Of a stretch of DNA of 10,840 nt, positions 1 to 6,628 are shown in pieces. The stretch is from Saprospiraceae bacterium. Its GTDB lineage: Bacteria; Bacteroidota; Bacteroidia; Chitinophagales; Saprospiraceae. Made by a program: the position numbers and the translations under genes. Where the stretch lies: positions 1 through 10,840 of the forward strand of contig JAHDBK010000080.1 of the NCBI GenBank assembly GCA_020630455.1, read 5' to 3'. Every line of letters starts with the position of its first letter. Within the stretch, counting starts at the first letter, position 1. The notes beneath the pieces were generated by a model. That model was given only the letters and a program-made list of their open reading frames with translations. It made no database searches and had not been told where the DNA came from.

Positions 1-750
1 TCTAATAGGAATATTCTGATTGAATAAATAATCTTTTAAATTGTTGATTGAAATTTCATTATAATGAAATATACTAGCAGCTAATGCGGCAGTAGCTTTA
101 CTTTCTTCAAAAATAGTTTTGAAATGTTCTAATTTACCTGCACCCCCAGAAGCAATTACTGGGATATTGACCCCATTACTGACTGCTTGAGTAATATTGA
201 CTGCAAAACCATCTTTTGTTCCGTCATTATTCATGGATGTGAGGAGAATTTCTCCAGCTCCTAGTTCTTCTGCTTTTTTTGCCCAATCTACTGTATTGAT
301 ACTTGTGGCTTTTTTCCCTCCATGAATAAAGACTTTCCATTCATCATTGATATATTTTGTGTCAATTGCTAAGACTACACATTGACTGCCATATTCTTTA
401 GCAATTTCTTGAATCAATTGAGGGTTTTTAACAGCCGAAGAATTGATGCTGATTTTATCTGCACCTGCACTAATAACCGCTCGTACATCTTCTACAGATT
501 GAATTCCTCCACCAACAGTAAATGGAATATTAATTTCACAAGCAATCCTTTGAACCAATTGAGTGAGTGTTTTTCTTTTTTCTAAAGTGGCAGTAATATC
601 AAGGAATACCAATTCGTCAGCACCGTCTTGAATATATTTTTTTGCTAATTCAATGGGGTCTCCTGCATCTCGAATGCCTTCAAAATTAATCCCTTTTACA
701 GTCCTGCCATCTTTTATATCTAAACAAGGTATGATTCTCTTTTTTAACAT
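1..750 (-). CDS. hisF: Imidazole glycerol phosphate synthase subunit HisF (3' end cut by window)
   Basis: This is the cyclase half of IGP synthase. It takes ammonia from HisH and converts PRFAR to imidazole glycerol phosphate plus AICAR in the cytoplasm. I translated 250 codons from the ATG at 750-748 with no stop before base 1. The family is about 251-253 residues long, so only the last codon or codons and the stop are missing. The product is a (beta/alpha)8 barrel. The two catalytic aspartates are visible as D11 (PCLDIKDG) and D130 (LAIDTK). Phosphate-binding glycine segments are seen near 80-82 (VGGGI) and 201-205 (SGGAG), and SINSSAV lies at 101-107. The start overlaps the hisA stop by 7 bases, which suggests translational coupling. 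It is the last his gene visible; hisI or hisIE would be expected just outside the window. Confidence 0.97.
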   Translation of the reverse strand, partial: MLKKRIIPCLDIKDGRTVKGINFEGIRDAGDPIELAKKYIQDGADELVFLDITATLEKRKTLTQLVQRIACEINIPFTVGGGIQSVEDVRAVISAGADKISINSSAVKNPQLIQEIAKEYGSQCVVLAIDTKYINDEWKVFIHGGKKATSINTVDWAKKAEELGAGEILLTSMNNDGTKDGFAVNITQAVSNGVNIPVIASGGAGKLEHFKTIFEESKATAALAASIFHYNEISINNLKDYLFNQNIPIR

Positions 751-1457
751 AATTCTTTTAAATCTTTTAGCGTGATAAATCCTTCGTAAATGGCTTTTCC
801 TATAATTGCTCCTTCGCAGCCCATTTTTTTCAAGGTTTTTAAATCGTCTATACTGCTAATTCCACCACTTGCAATAAGATTGACTTGACTTTTTTCTAGA
901 ATTTCTTTATACAATTCAAATGAAGGTCCTTGCATCATTCCATCTTTGTCTATATCTGTTGAGATGACATATTTAATATTACTTTTTTCATAATATTTAA
1001 TAAAATTAATAATATCAATTTCTAAATTATCTGTCCAACCATTCGTACTAATTTGTCTATTTTTACAATCAGCACCGAGTATGATTTTTTCAGTTCCATA
1101 TAACTCTATCCATTGCAAAAACAGTTGGGGATTCTTGGCAGCTATACTGCCTCCTGTGATTTGATGTGCTCCTGATTCAAAAGCAATATATAAATCTTCA
1201 GTTGATTTGAGACCACCTCCAAAATCTATTTTTAATTGGGTTTGTTGACTTATTTTTTCAAGTATTTTATAATTGACAATATGCTTGGATTTAGCTCCGT
1301 CTAAATCTACTAAATGTAAATACTGAATGCCGTGGTCTTCCATTTCTTTGGCTACTTCCAAGGGATTTTCATTGTAAATTTTCTTGGTAGAATAATCTCC
1401 TTTGGAAAGGCGTACACATTTGCCATCAATGATATCTATTGCAGGAATAATTCTCAT
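744..1457 (-). CDS. hisA: Phosphoribosylformimino-AICAR ribotide isomerase HisA
   Basis: HisA isomerises ProFAR to PRFAR by an Amadori rearrangement, the step just before HisF/HisH. The protein is 237 residues, close to the usual 240-245. It has the half-barrel-duplicated (beta/alpha)8 fold it shares with HisF. Visible markers are the catalytic pair D8 (PAIDIIDG) and D130 (LGADCK), the phosphate-binding DFGGGL at 78-83, TDIDKDGMMQGP at 167-178 and ASGGISS at 196-202. The ATG at 1457 overlaps the hisH stop in an ATGA junction of 4 bases. Its own stop overlaps the hisF start by 7 bases. HisF and HisA are adjacent paralogues, as is usual in his operons. Nothing suggests the broader PriA role found in actinobacteria. 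Confidence 0.97.
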   Translation of the reverse strand: MRIIPAIDIIDGKCVRLSKGDYSTKKIYNENPLEVAKEMEDHGIQYLHLVDLDGAKSKHIVNYKILEKISQQTQLKIDFGGGLKSTEDLYIAFESGAHQITGGSIAAKNPQLFLQWIELYGTEKIILGADCKNRQISTNGWTDNLEIDIINFIKYYEKSNIKYVISTDIDKDGMMQGPSFELYKEILEKSQVNLIASGGISSIDDLKTLKKMGCEGAIIGKAIYEGFITLKDLKELC

Positions 1458-2032
1458 AATTCTAAAAAGTTTTTTAATAATTGTTCTCCAAAATTGGCAG
1501 ATTTTTCGGGGTGAAATTGTGTAGCATAAAAATTATCTTTTTGCAAAGCAGCACTAAAGGGGACGATATAGTTACATGTAGCTATAGTGTCTGTACTGAT
1601 TTCAGCATAATAACTATGCACAAAATACATGTCATCATTTTTATCAATTTGCTTAAATAAACCTCCTTGAATATTTTCAAAATTATTCCAACCCATGTGT
1701 GGTACAATTTTATGATTAGTAAATTTTTTGACACTCGTATCAAAAATTCCTAAACATTGAGTATTGCCTTCTTCACTTGAAGTACACATTAATTGCAATC
1801 CCAAACAAATGCCTAAAACGGGCTGCTTTAGAGTGGGAATTAATTGGTCGATTCCTTGATTTTGAATATAACTCATAGCAGATGCTGCTTCTCCTACTCC
1901 AGGGAAAATTACTTTATCAGCTTTTGCTATAATTTCGTGATTGTCTGTAATTATCGAATCACAATTTAATCTATGCAATGCGTTTTGAACAGAGCGAATA
2001 TTCCCTGCATTATATTTAATAATTGCTATCAT
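1454..2032 (-). CDS. hisH: Imidazole glycerol phosphate synthase glutamine amidotransferase subunit HisH
   Basis: HisH is the class I glutaminase that hydrolyses glutamine and channels ammonia through the HisF barrel. The length of 192 residues is normal. The triad is intact: nucleophile C76 in GICLGLQ, with H174 and E176 in QFHPEKS. The oxyanion-hole strand PGVG (44-47) is also present, as is the N-terminal KYNAGNIRSV segment near the HisF interface. The ATG at 2032 overlaps the hisB stop by 4 bases (ATGA), and the hisA start overlaps its own stop in the same way. This tight linkage fits the need for equal amounts of HisH and HisF. HisF is one gene further on. Confidence 0.97.
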   Translation of the reverse strand: MIAIIKYNAGNIRSVQNALHRLNCDSIITDNHEIIAKADKVIFPGVGEAASAMSYIQNQGIDQLIPTLKQPVLGICLGLQLMCTSSEEGNTQCLGIFDTSVKKFTNHKIVPHMGWNNFENIQGGLFKQIDKNDDMYFVHSYYAEISTDTIATCNYIVPFSAALQKDNFYATQFHPEKSANFGEQLLKNFLEL

Positions 2033-3117
2033 AAACTTCCTTTTGTACTTGGAATAGAATAATTATTGGTTTTGGAAACTGCCATTTTTATAGCCTTTGC
2101 AAATGCTTTAAATATGGCTTCAATCTTGTGGTGTTCGTTATTTCCTTCGGCCTTGATATTTAAATTACATTTAGCATTATCACTAAATGATTTAAAGAAA
2201 TGGAAAAACATTTCGGTGGGCATTTCTCCCACCTTTTCTCTTTTAAAATCGACTTCCCACACTAGCCAAGGTCTTCCTCCAAAATCAATAGCTACTTGAG
2301 CTAAACAATCATCCATAGGTAATAAAAACCCATACCGCTCGATGCCTTTTTTACTACTTAACGCCTTTGAAAAAGTAGTGCCTAATGCTAGTGCCACATC
2401 TTCAATAGTGTGGTGTTCATCTATTTCTAAATCTCCTTGAACTTCTATATTTAAATCTAAATTACCATGTCTAGCAATTTGTTCTAACATATGGTCAAAA
2501 AAACCAAGTCCCGTTTTGATGGAAGATTGACCATTACCATCTAAGTTTAGAGCTATTTTAATGTCTGTTTCCTTGGTTTTTCTTTGGTATTGTGCTTTTC
2601 TTTCTTGCTTTTTTAAAAATTGGTAGATGCTTTCCCAAGAAGTAGTACTTAATACAGCATTTGGAGAATTGTTACCAATAAAAATACCTTTTGCTCCTAA
2701 ATTGGTTGCCAGTTCGATATCACTTTCACGGTCGCCTACTACAAATGAATTTCCCAAATCATAATTACCATAAATATATTTGTTCAATAATCCTGTTCGT
2801 GGCTTGCGAGTAGGAGCATTATCTTCTGGAAAACTTCTATCTATTAATATTTCATCGAATTCAATGTCTTCATTTTTAAAGGCTTGAATCATTTTATTAT
2901 GAGCGGGCCAAAATGTATCTTCAGGAAAAGAATCCGTTCCTAAACCATCTTGATTAGTTACCATAACTAATTCGTAATCTAATTCTCTAACTATTTTAGA
3001 CAATCCTTGAAATACCCCTGGGTAAAATTCCAATTTTTCTAAACTGTCCAATTGGTAATCAATAGGAGGTTCAATGACGAGTGTTCCATCTCTATCTAAA
3101 AACAATACTTTTTTCAT
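2029..3117 (-). CDS. hisB: Bifunctional histidinol-phosphatase / imidazoleglycerol-phosphate dehydratase HisB
   Basis: One polypeptide of 362 residues (E. coli HisB is about 355) carries two enzymes. Residues 1 to about 165 form a HAD-type histidinol-phosphate phosphatase. It shows DRDGT at 8-12 (nucleophile D8, acid/base D10), TNQ at 54-56, RKPR around K105 and the Mg-binding GDRESD at 128-133. Residues about 180-362 form the IGP dehydratase. It shows FFDHMLEQIARHG at 206-218, DEHHTIED at 233-240 and EHHKIEA at 328-334, the Mn-binding His/Glu clusters. The Cys/His loop that binds zinc in E. coli HisB is replaced here by a segment without Cys or His (93-103), which I believe is usual for Bacteroidota. 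It overlaps hisC by 1 base (TAATG) and hisH by 4. Confidence 0.97.
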   Translation of the reverse strand: MKKVLFLDRDGTLVIEPPIDYQLDSLEKLEFYPGVFQGLSKIVRELDYELVMVTNQDGLGTDSFPEDTFWPAHNKMIQAFKNEDIEFDEILIDRSFPEDNAPTRKPRTGLLNKYIYGNYDLGNSFVVGDRESDIELATNLGAKGIFIGNNSPNAVLSTTSWESIYQFLKKQERKAQYQRKTKETDIKIALNLDGNGQSSIKTGLGFFDHMLEQIARHGNLDLNIEVQGDLEIDEHHTIEDVALALGTTFSKALSSKKGIERYGFLLPMDDCLAQVAIDFGGRPWLVWEVDFKREKVGEMPTEMFFHFFKSFSDNAKCNLNIKAEGNNEHHKIEAIFKAFAKAIKMAVSKTNNYSIPSTKGSL

Positions 3118-4145
3118 TATTTTAATTTTTTAAGATTCTCAATAAGACAAGCATTTTGTTCACTTGTTCCAATAGTGATTCTAAGGCACTTGTCGATTTG
3201 TTGGGTTCTATTTCTAATAATTATTCCTTGATTGACTAATTCATTATAAATATAATTGGCATTTTTAAATGCTACTAATAAGAAATTAGCAGAAGAAGGA
3301 TAGATTTTTTCTACCATATCTAAGGATAGAAGTTGCTCTTGTAATTTGTTTTTTTCCTTAATGATTGTATTAATTTGTTTTCGTGTTTTTGAAGGTTGTT
3401 TTAATATATCTAAAGCGACTTTTTGGCTCAGTGTATTGATATTGTAAGGAGGTTTTATTTTATTTAATATTTGAATAATAGATTCATTTGCGAATGCCAT
3501 TCCCAATCTTAATCCTGCTAATCCGTAGGCTTTGCTCATGGTTTGTAATACTACAATATTAGGATATTCTTGAATTAATGAAATAGCAGAAGGATGGTTT
3601 GAAAAATCAATATAGGCTTCATCTACTATGACTAATCCATTATAATTTTTAGCTATTGATTTTATTTTATTTAATGAATAAATATTCCCTGTTGGATTAT
3701 TAGGAGAACAAATAAAAAGAAGTCCATTAGTATCTATTTTTTTAAAAATATCCTCTTGTTCAGGCAATTCAAAGTTTTCTAATAATGGGATTTCTATAAT
3801 TTCAATATTATTAATTTTAGCAGAAACTTTATACATGCCATAAGTCGGAGGGAAAATATAGGCTTTATCCTTGTATGGTTCGCAAAAAGCCCTGAATAAT
3901 AAATCTATTGCTTCGTCGCTTCCATTTCCAATAAAAATATTTTTTGTATTAATATTTTTCAATGAAGAAACTACTTCTTTTAATTCATTTTGAAAAGGGT
4001 CTGGATATCTATTGATATTGCTTTCAAAAGGATTTTCATTGGCGTCGAGCCAAATATTAGCAGTACCACTAAATTCTTCTCTTGCAGAACTGTAAGGAAC
4101 GAGTTCTTGAATGTTTTTACGCGTAATTTGATTGATATTAAACAT
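3117..4145 (-). CDS. hisC: Histidinol-phosphate aminotransferase HisC
   Basis: HisC is a PLP-dependent fold-type I aminotransferase that converts imidazole acetol phosphate plus glutamate to histidinol phosphate. The 342 residues fit the family (about 340-360). Visible markers are LDANENPF at 33-40, the cofactor-binding GNGSDEAID at 73-81, SPNNPTG at 147-153 (N150), VDEAYIDF at 174-181 (D175), the Schiff-base lysine K205 in MSKAYGLAGLRLG, and substrate-carboxylate R322 in LRITIG. The ATG at 4145 gives an 8-base overlap with hisD. The next in-frame Met lies well inside the conserved region, so this start is preferred. Position in the his operon separates it from paralogous aromatic or HisC-like aminotransferases such as CobD. 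Confidence 0.96.
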   Translation of the reverse strand: MFNINQITRKNIQELVPYSSAREEFSGTANIWLDANENPFESNINRYPDPFQNELKEVVSSLKNINTKNIFIGNGSDEAIDLLFRAFCEPYKDKAYIFPPTYGMYKVSAKINNIEIIEIPLLENFELPEQEDIFKKIDTNGLLFICSPNNPTGNIYSLNKIKSIAKNYNGLVIVDEAYIDFSNHPSAISLIQEYPNIVVLQTMSKAYGLAGLRLGMAFANESIIQILNKIKPPYNINTLSQKVALDILKQPSKTRKQINTIIKEKNKLQEQLLSLDMVEKIYPSSANFLLVAFKNANYIYNELVNQGIIIRNRTQQIDKCLRITIGTSEQNACLIENLKKLK

Positions 4146-5427
4146 TTTTAATTGATTTTAATCTTATAGAAACGGCATTTTTGTGAGCAATTAATTGTTC
4201 AGCTTCTGCCATGATTTCGATAGTGTTTCCTAGGTTTTGAATGCCTTCTTTTGATATTTCTTGAAAGGTGATTTTTTTTACAAAACTATCTAAAGAAACA
4301 CCACTGTAATTTTTAGCAAATCCATTTGTTGGTAAGGTGTGATTAGTTCCACTAGCATAATCCCCAGCACTTTCACAAGTATAATTTCCTAGGAAAACAG
4401 ACCCTGCATTAGTAATTTTATGGATATATTGATGAGGCTTTTGAGAAGCAATAATCAAATGTTCTGGAGCGTAATAATTACTGAATTCATAACAATTTTC
4501 TATGTCCTCAAAATAAATACAAGTACTGTTTTGTAGTGCAATTTTTGCGATTTCTTTTCTAGGAAGTACTTCTAATTGTTGATTTATTGCTATTAGCGTA
4601 TTGTCAATAATATTTTTACTATTAGACAATAATACAACTTGGCTGTCAACACCATGTTCTGCTTGGGATAATAAATCTGAAGCAATAAATTCAGGGTCAG
4701 AACTATCATCTGCAATCACTAAAACTTCACTTGGACCTGCTGGCATATCAATAGCTATTCCTTCTTGTTGTACTAATTCTTTTGCTTTGGTAACGTATTG
4801 ATTCCCTGGACCAAAAATCTTATAAACAGAAGGAATGCTTTCTGTTCCGTATGCCATAGCAGCAATAGCCTGAGCACCTCCTATTTTATAAATTTTTGAA
4901 ATGCCTACAAGTTGAGCAGTAAATAATATAGCAGGGTTGATAATTCCCTCTGAATTACAAGGAGTACAAAGTATAATTTCTTTACAATTAGCCAATTGGG
5001 CGGGGATACCAAGCATTAAAATTGTTGAAAATAAAGGAGCTGTTCCTCCTGGAATATATAGACCTACTTTTTCAATGCCAATGCTTTTTCGCCAGCACTT
5101 TACTCCTTTTGTAGTTTCTACAATTTGTTGCTTTTGTTCTTGAGAAGCATGAAATTTTTCAATGTTATTTTTAGCATTAATAATAGCATTCTTTAATTCT
5201 TGTGAGATTGTATTACAAGCTATATCAATCTCTTTTTTGGATACTTCAAAAGAATCGACTTCTACTTTATCAAACTGTAAAGAGAATTTCTTAAGCGCAG
5301 CATCTTGATCTTTTTTGACTTCAGCTAAAATATTACGCACTATTTTAGTGAGTTGTTTATTTTCAAACTGAGGTCTTTCGGTATATTTTGACCATTCTTT
5401 TTTATTAATATTATTATAAACTTTCAT
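4138..5427 (-). CDS. hisD: Histidinol dehydrogenase HisD
   Basis: HisD oxidises L-histidinol to L-histidine through histidinal in two NAD-dependent steps, the end of the pathway. The protein has 429 residues against 434 in E. coli. The residues line up with a constant offset of four: zinc ligands Q255, H258, D356 and H415, and the catalytic pair E322-H323 in the PEHL motif. The family signature (IDMPAGPSEVLVIAD, 226-240, followed by SQAEHG, 254-259) is clear, as is GLYIPGG at 122-128. The ATG at 5427 shares one base with the hisG stop (TAATG). The stop overlaps the hisC start by 8 bases. All active-site residues checked are intact, so the enzyme should be functional. Confidence 0.98.
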   Translation of the reverse strand: MKVYNNINKKEWSKYTERPQFENKQLTKIVRNILAEVKKDQDAALKKFSLQFDKVEVDSFEVSKKEIDIACNTISQELKNAIINAKNNIEKFHASQEQKQQIVETTKGVKCWRKSIGIEKVGLYIPGGTAPLFSTILMLGIPAQLANCKEIILCTPCNSEGIINPAILFTAQLVGISKIYKIGGAQAIAAMAYGTESIPSVYKIFGPGNQYVTKAKELVQQEGIAIDMPAGPSEVLVIADDSSDPEFIASDLLSQAEHGVDSQVVLLSNSKNIIDNTLIAINQQLEVLPRKEIAKIALQNSTCIYFEDIENCYEFSNYYAPEHLIIASQKPHQYIHKITNAGSVFLGNYTCESAGDYASGTNHTLPTNGFAKNYSGVSLDSFVKKITFQEISKEGIQNLGNTIEIMAEAEQLIAHKNAVSIRLKSIKNV

Positions 5428-6284
5428 TAAACTACCATTTTATCTATTGGAATAATAAGAATGCCTTCGGCTCCTGCTTCTTTTAATTGGTCTATAACTT
5501 CCCAAAATTGATTTTCATCTATTACAGAGTGTAAGGAACACCATCCTTCTTCTGCTAGGGGAATTATACTTGGGCTTTTCAAAACAGGAAGAATTCTTGT
5601 AATTTCATCAACTTTATCAATAGGAGCATTCATTAAAATGTATTTAACTTTTTTGGCTTTTAAAACGGCTTGAATTCTAAAAAGGAGTTTATTGAGTAAA
5701 TTTTGTTTTTCTTCGTTTAGACTTGAAGAACTGACTAAAACTGCTTGAGATTCTAGGATTTTAACTGTTTCTTTTAATCCATTTTTAAAAAGAGTACTTC
5801 CTGAACTAACCAAGTCGCAAATACCGTCGGCTAGTCCAATATTAGGAGCAATTTCTACTGAGCCTGAAATAGTATGTATTTCAGCAGATATATTTTGATT
5901 TTTTAAGAATTTTTTTAAAGTATTGGGATAAGAAGTGGCTATTTTTTTATTTTCAAAATATTGAATAGAATTATCATTAATGTCTTTAGGAACAGCAAGA
6001 GATAAGCGACATTTTGAAAAGCCTAAATACTCAATAATTTGAATATCTTTTTCTTTTTCTTCAAATAAATTTTCTCCAATGATACCAATATCTGCAACAC
6101 CATCTTCTATATACTGCGGAATATCAGAATTTCTCAAGTATAGAATTTCTAGAGGAAAATTAGGAACGCTTACTTTTAGCTGATCTTTTCCATTATTAAT
6201 AGAAATACCACAATCTTTCAGGAGTTGTAATGACTCTTGATTTAAACGCCCACTTTTTTGAATGGCAATTTTTAATTTACTCAT
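5427..6284 (-). CDS. hisG: ATP phosphoribosyltransferase HisG, long form
   Basis: HisG joins ATP and PRPP to give phosphoribosyl-ATP, the committed and normally histidine-inhibited step. At 285 residues this is the long, homohexameric form with its own C-terminal ACT-like regulatory domain (about 210-285, including ILPVLKSPSI and a glycine-rich GAEGILIIPI near 271-280). No HisZ partner is needed. The catalytic part starts with IAIQKSGRLNQ and holds the PRPP-binding stretch around residues 141-164 (GSVEIAPN, ADGICDLV, SSGSTL). It is the first structural gene of the operon. The ATG at 6284 is preceded by A/T-rich sequence with no Shine-Dalgarno site. Forty-nine bases upstream ends the U-tract of the attenuator, so its transcription is expected to depend on antitermination during histidine shortage. 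Confidence 0.97.
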   Translation of the reverse strand: MSKLKIAIQKSGRLNQESLQLLKDCGISINNGKDQLKVSVPNFPLEILYLRNSDIPQYIEDGVADIGIIGENLFEEKEKDIQIIEYLGFSKCRLSLAVPKDINDNSIQYFENKKIATSYPNTLKKFLKNQNISAEIHTISGSVEIAPNIGLADGICDLVSSGSTLFKNGLKETVKILESQAVLVSSSSLNEEKQNLLNKLLFRIQAVLKAKKVKYILMNAPIDKVDEITRILPVLKSPSIIPLAEEGWCSLHSVIDENQFWEVIDQLKEAGAEGILIIPIDKMVV

Positions 6285-6312
6285 TAATTTGATTTGGTGC
6301 CTGAGTAAATTA

Positions 6313-6319
6313 CGGGTTT
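6313..6319 (-). promoter_or_regulatory. Possible third pairing arm for the his attenuator
   Basis: The RNA-sense sequence AAACCCG lies here, 29 bases before the hisG start. It is an exact repeat of the 5' arm of the terminator (RNA-sense AAACCCGC, 6362-6369). It could therefore pair with the terminator 3' arm (GCGGGUUU, 6343-6350) across a 23-nt loop in read-through transcripts, when the upstream arm is engaged in the antiterminator. The complementarity is seen directly; any function is inferred. Confidence 0.3.
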
Positions 6320-6332
6320 GTGATAAATGTGT

Positions 6333-6369
6333 AAAAATAAAAAAACCCGCAACTTAAACAGGCGGGTTT
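6333..6369 (-). terminator. Intrinsic terminator (attenuator) between leader peptide and hisG
   Basis: Read on the minus strand, AAACCCGC (6369-6362), an 11-nt loop, then GCGGGTTT (6350-6343) make a perfect 8-bp stem. It is followed at once by TTTTATTTTT (6342-6333). This is a canonical Rho-independent terminator. It lies downstream of the His-rich leader and upstream of hisG, where it can only act on the his transcript, so it is best read as the attenuator. Its loop and upper 5' arm overlap the antiterminator pairing. Confidence 0.9.
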
Positions 6370-6421
6370 GAAATATATTTTTTTATAATCTAACTAACAT
6401 ATCACTTCCTCCTCGCCTGTT
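6357..6421 (-). promoter_or_regulatory. Antiterminator pairing of the his attenuator
   Basis: RNA-sense AACAGGCG (6421-6414), inside the last codons of the leader peptide, is perfectly complementary over 8 bases to CGCCTGTT (6364-6357). The latter covers the terminator loop and the top three bases of its 5' arm, so the two structures exclude each other. A further ACUU/AAGU pairing beyond a small internal loop may extend it. The expected logic is that a ribosome stalled at the first His codons leaves 6414-6421 free and the antiterminator forms. A ribosome that reaches the stop at 6402-6404 covers it and the terminator forms. The pairing is seen; the mechanism follows from known his attenuators. 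Confidence 0.8.
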
Positions 6422-6464
6422 GACAAGTATGAAAATGATGATGATGTTGTTGATTAAAATTCAT
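6402..6464 (-). CDS. hisL: His operon leader peptide
   Basis: A short ORF from the ATG at 6464 to the TGA at 6404-6402 encodes MNFNQQHHHHFHTCQQARRK (20 residues). Four consecutive His codons, all CAT, lie at 6446-6435, and a fifth at 6431-6429. A run of His codons in a short ORF directly upstream of a terminator and hisG is the hallmark of a his attenuator leader, in which charged tRNA-His levels are sensed by ribosome stalling. The peptide itself is unlikely to have a function. Its last six sense codons before the Lys also encode the antiterminator arm (6414-6421). An SD-like AGGAGG (6413-6408) overlaps the Arg-Arg codons. The start has no SD sequence, as usual in Bacteroidota. It is assigned by content and context, not by homology to a specific known leader. 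Confidence 0.88.
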   Translation of the reverse strand: MNFNQQHHHHFHTCQQARRK

Positions 6465-6487
6465 TTCAATTATTATTTTTACAAAGG

Positions 6488-6519
6488 CTAAGGTAAATGA
6501 AAAATTTTTAAAATTCAAA
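6488..6519 (-). promoter_or_regulatory. Candidate promoter of the his operon
   Basis: On the minus strand TTTG (6519-6516) and TACCTTAG (6495-6488) are separated by 20 bases. This resembles the Bacteroidota primary promoter (TTTG at -33, TAnnTTTG at -7) with one mismatch in the -7 box. An overlapping TAGCCTTTG (6490-6482) keeps the TTTG but has an extra base and a longer spacer. Either would start transcription within about 25 bases of the leader ATG. The surroundings are very AT-rich. Confidence 0.45.
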
Positions 6520-6572
6520 ATTTTTTATTAAAATTATGTTCGTTTAAATTCAAATAAATTAAAAAAACATTA

Positions 6573-6600
6573 AATTAATAAAGAAAACTCTTTATTAATT
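6573..6600. repeat. 28-bp perfect palindrome upstream of the hydroxylase gene
   Basis: AATTAATAAAG (6573-6583) and CTTTATTAATT (6590-6600) are perfect 11-bp inverted repeats around a 6-base centre (AAAACT). No T-tract follows on either strand, so it does not look like a terminator. It lies 28 bases before the ATG at 6629 and so could be a regulator-binding site or a 5' UTR hairpin. The rest of 6465-6628 is AT-rich spacer without another gene, and I found no convincing plus-strand promoter box. Confidence 0.5.
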
Positions 6601-6628
6601 ACTTTTAAAAATAAAAATAAAAATTAGA

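Noticed and set aside
382..585. Plus-strand ORF inside hisF
   Set aside because: It is antisense to a well-conserved HisF coding region and its translation resembles no family.
1332..1514. Plus-strand ORF across hisA/hisH
   Set aside because: It is antisense to conserved HisA and HisH residues, a shadow frame of real genes.
6535..6542. Plus-strand -7-like box TATGTTCG for the hydroxylase gene
   Set aside because: It has a mismatch, no -33 TTTG at the right distance and would leave a leader of about 80 bases. Too weak to list as a promoter.
6285..6628. Riboswitch or T-box in the his leader region
   Set aside because: No T-box or other riboswitch signature was seen. The His-codon leader ORF with competing hairpins explains the region better.
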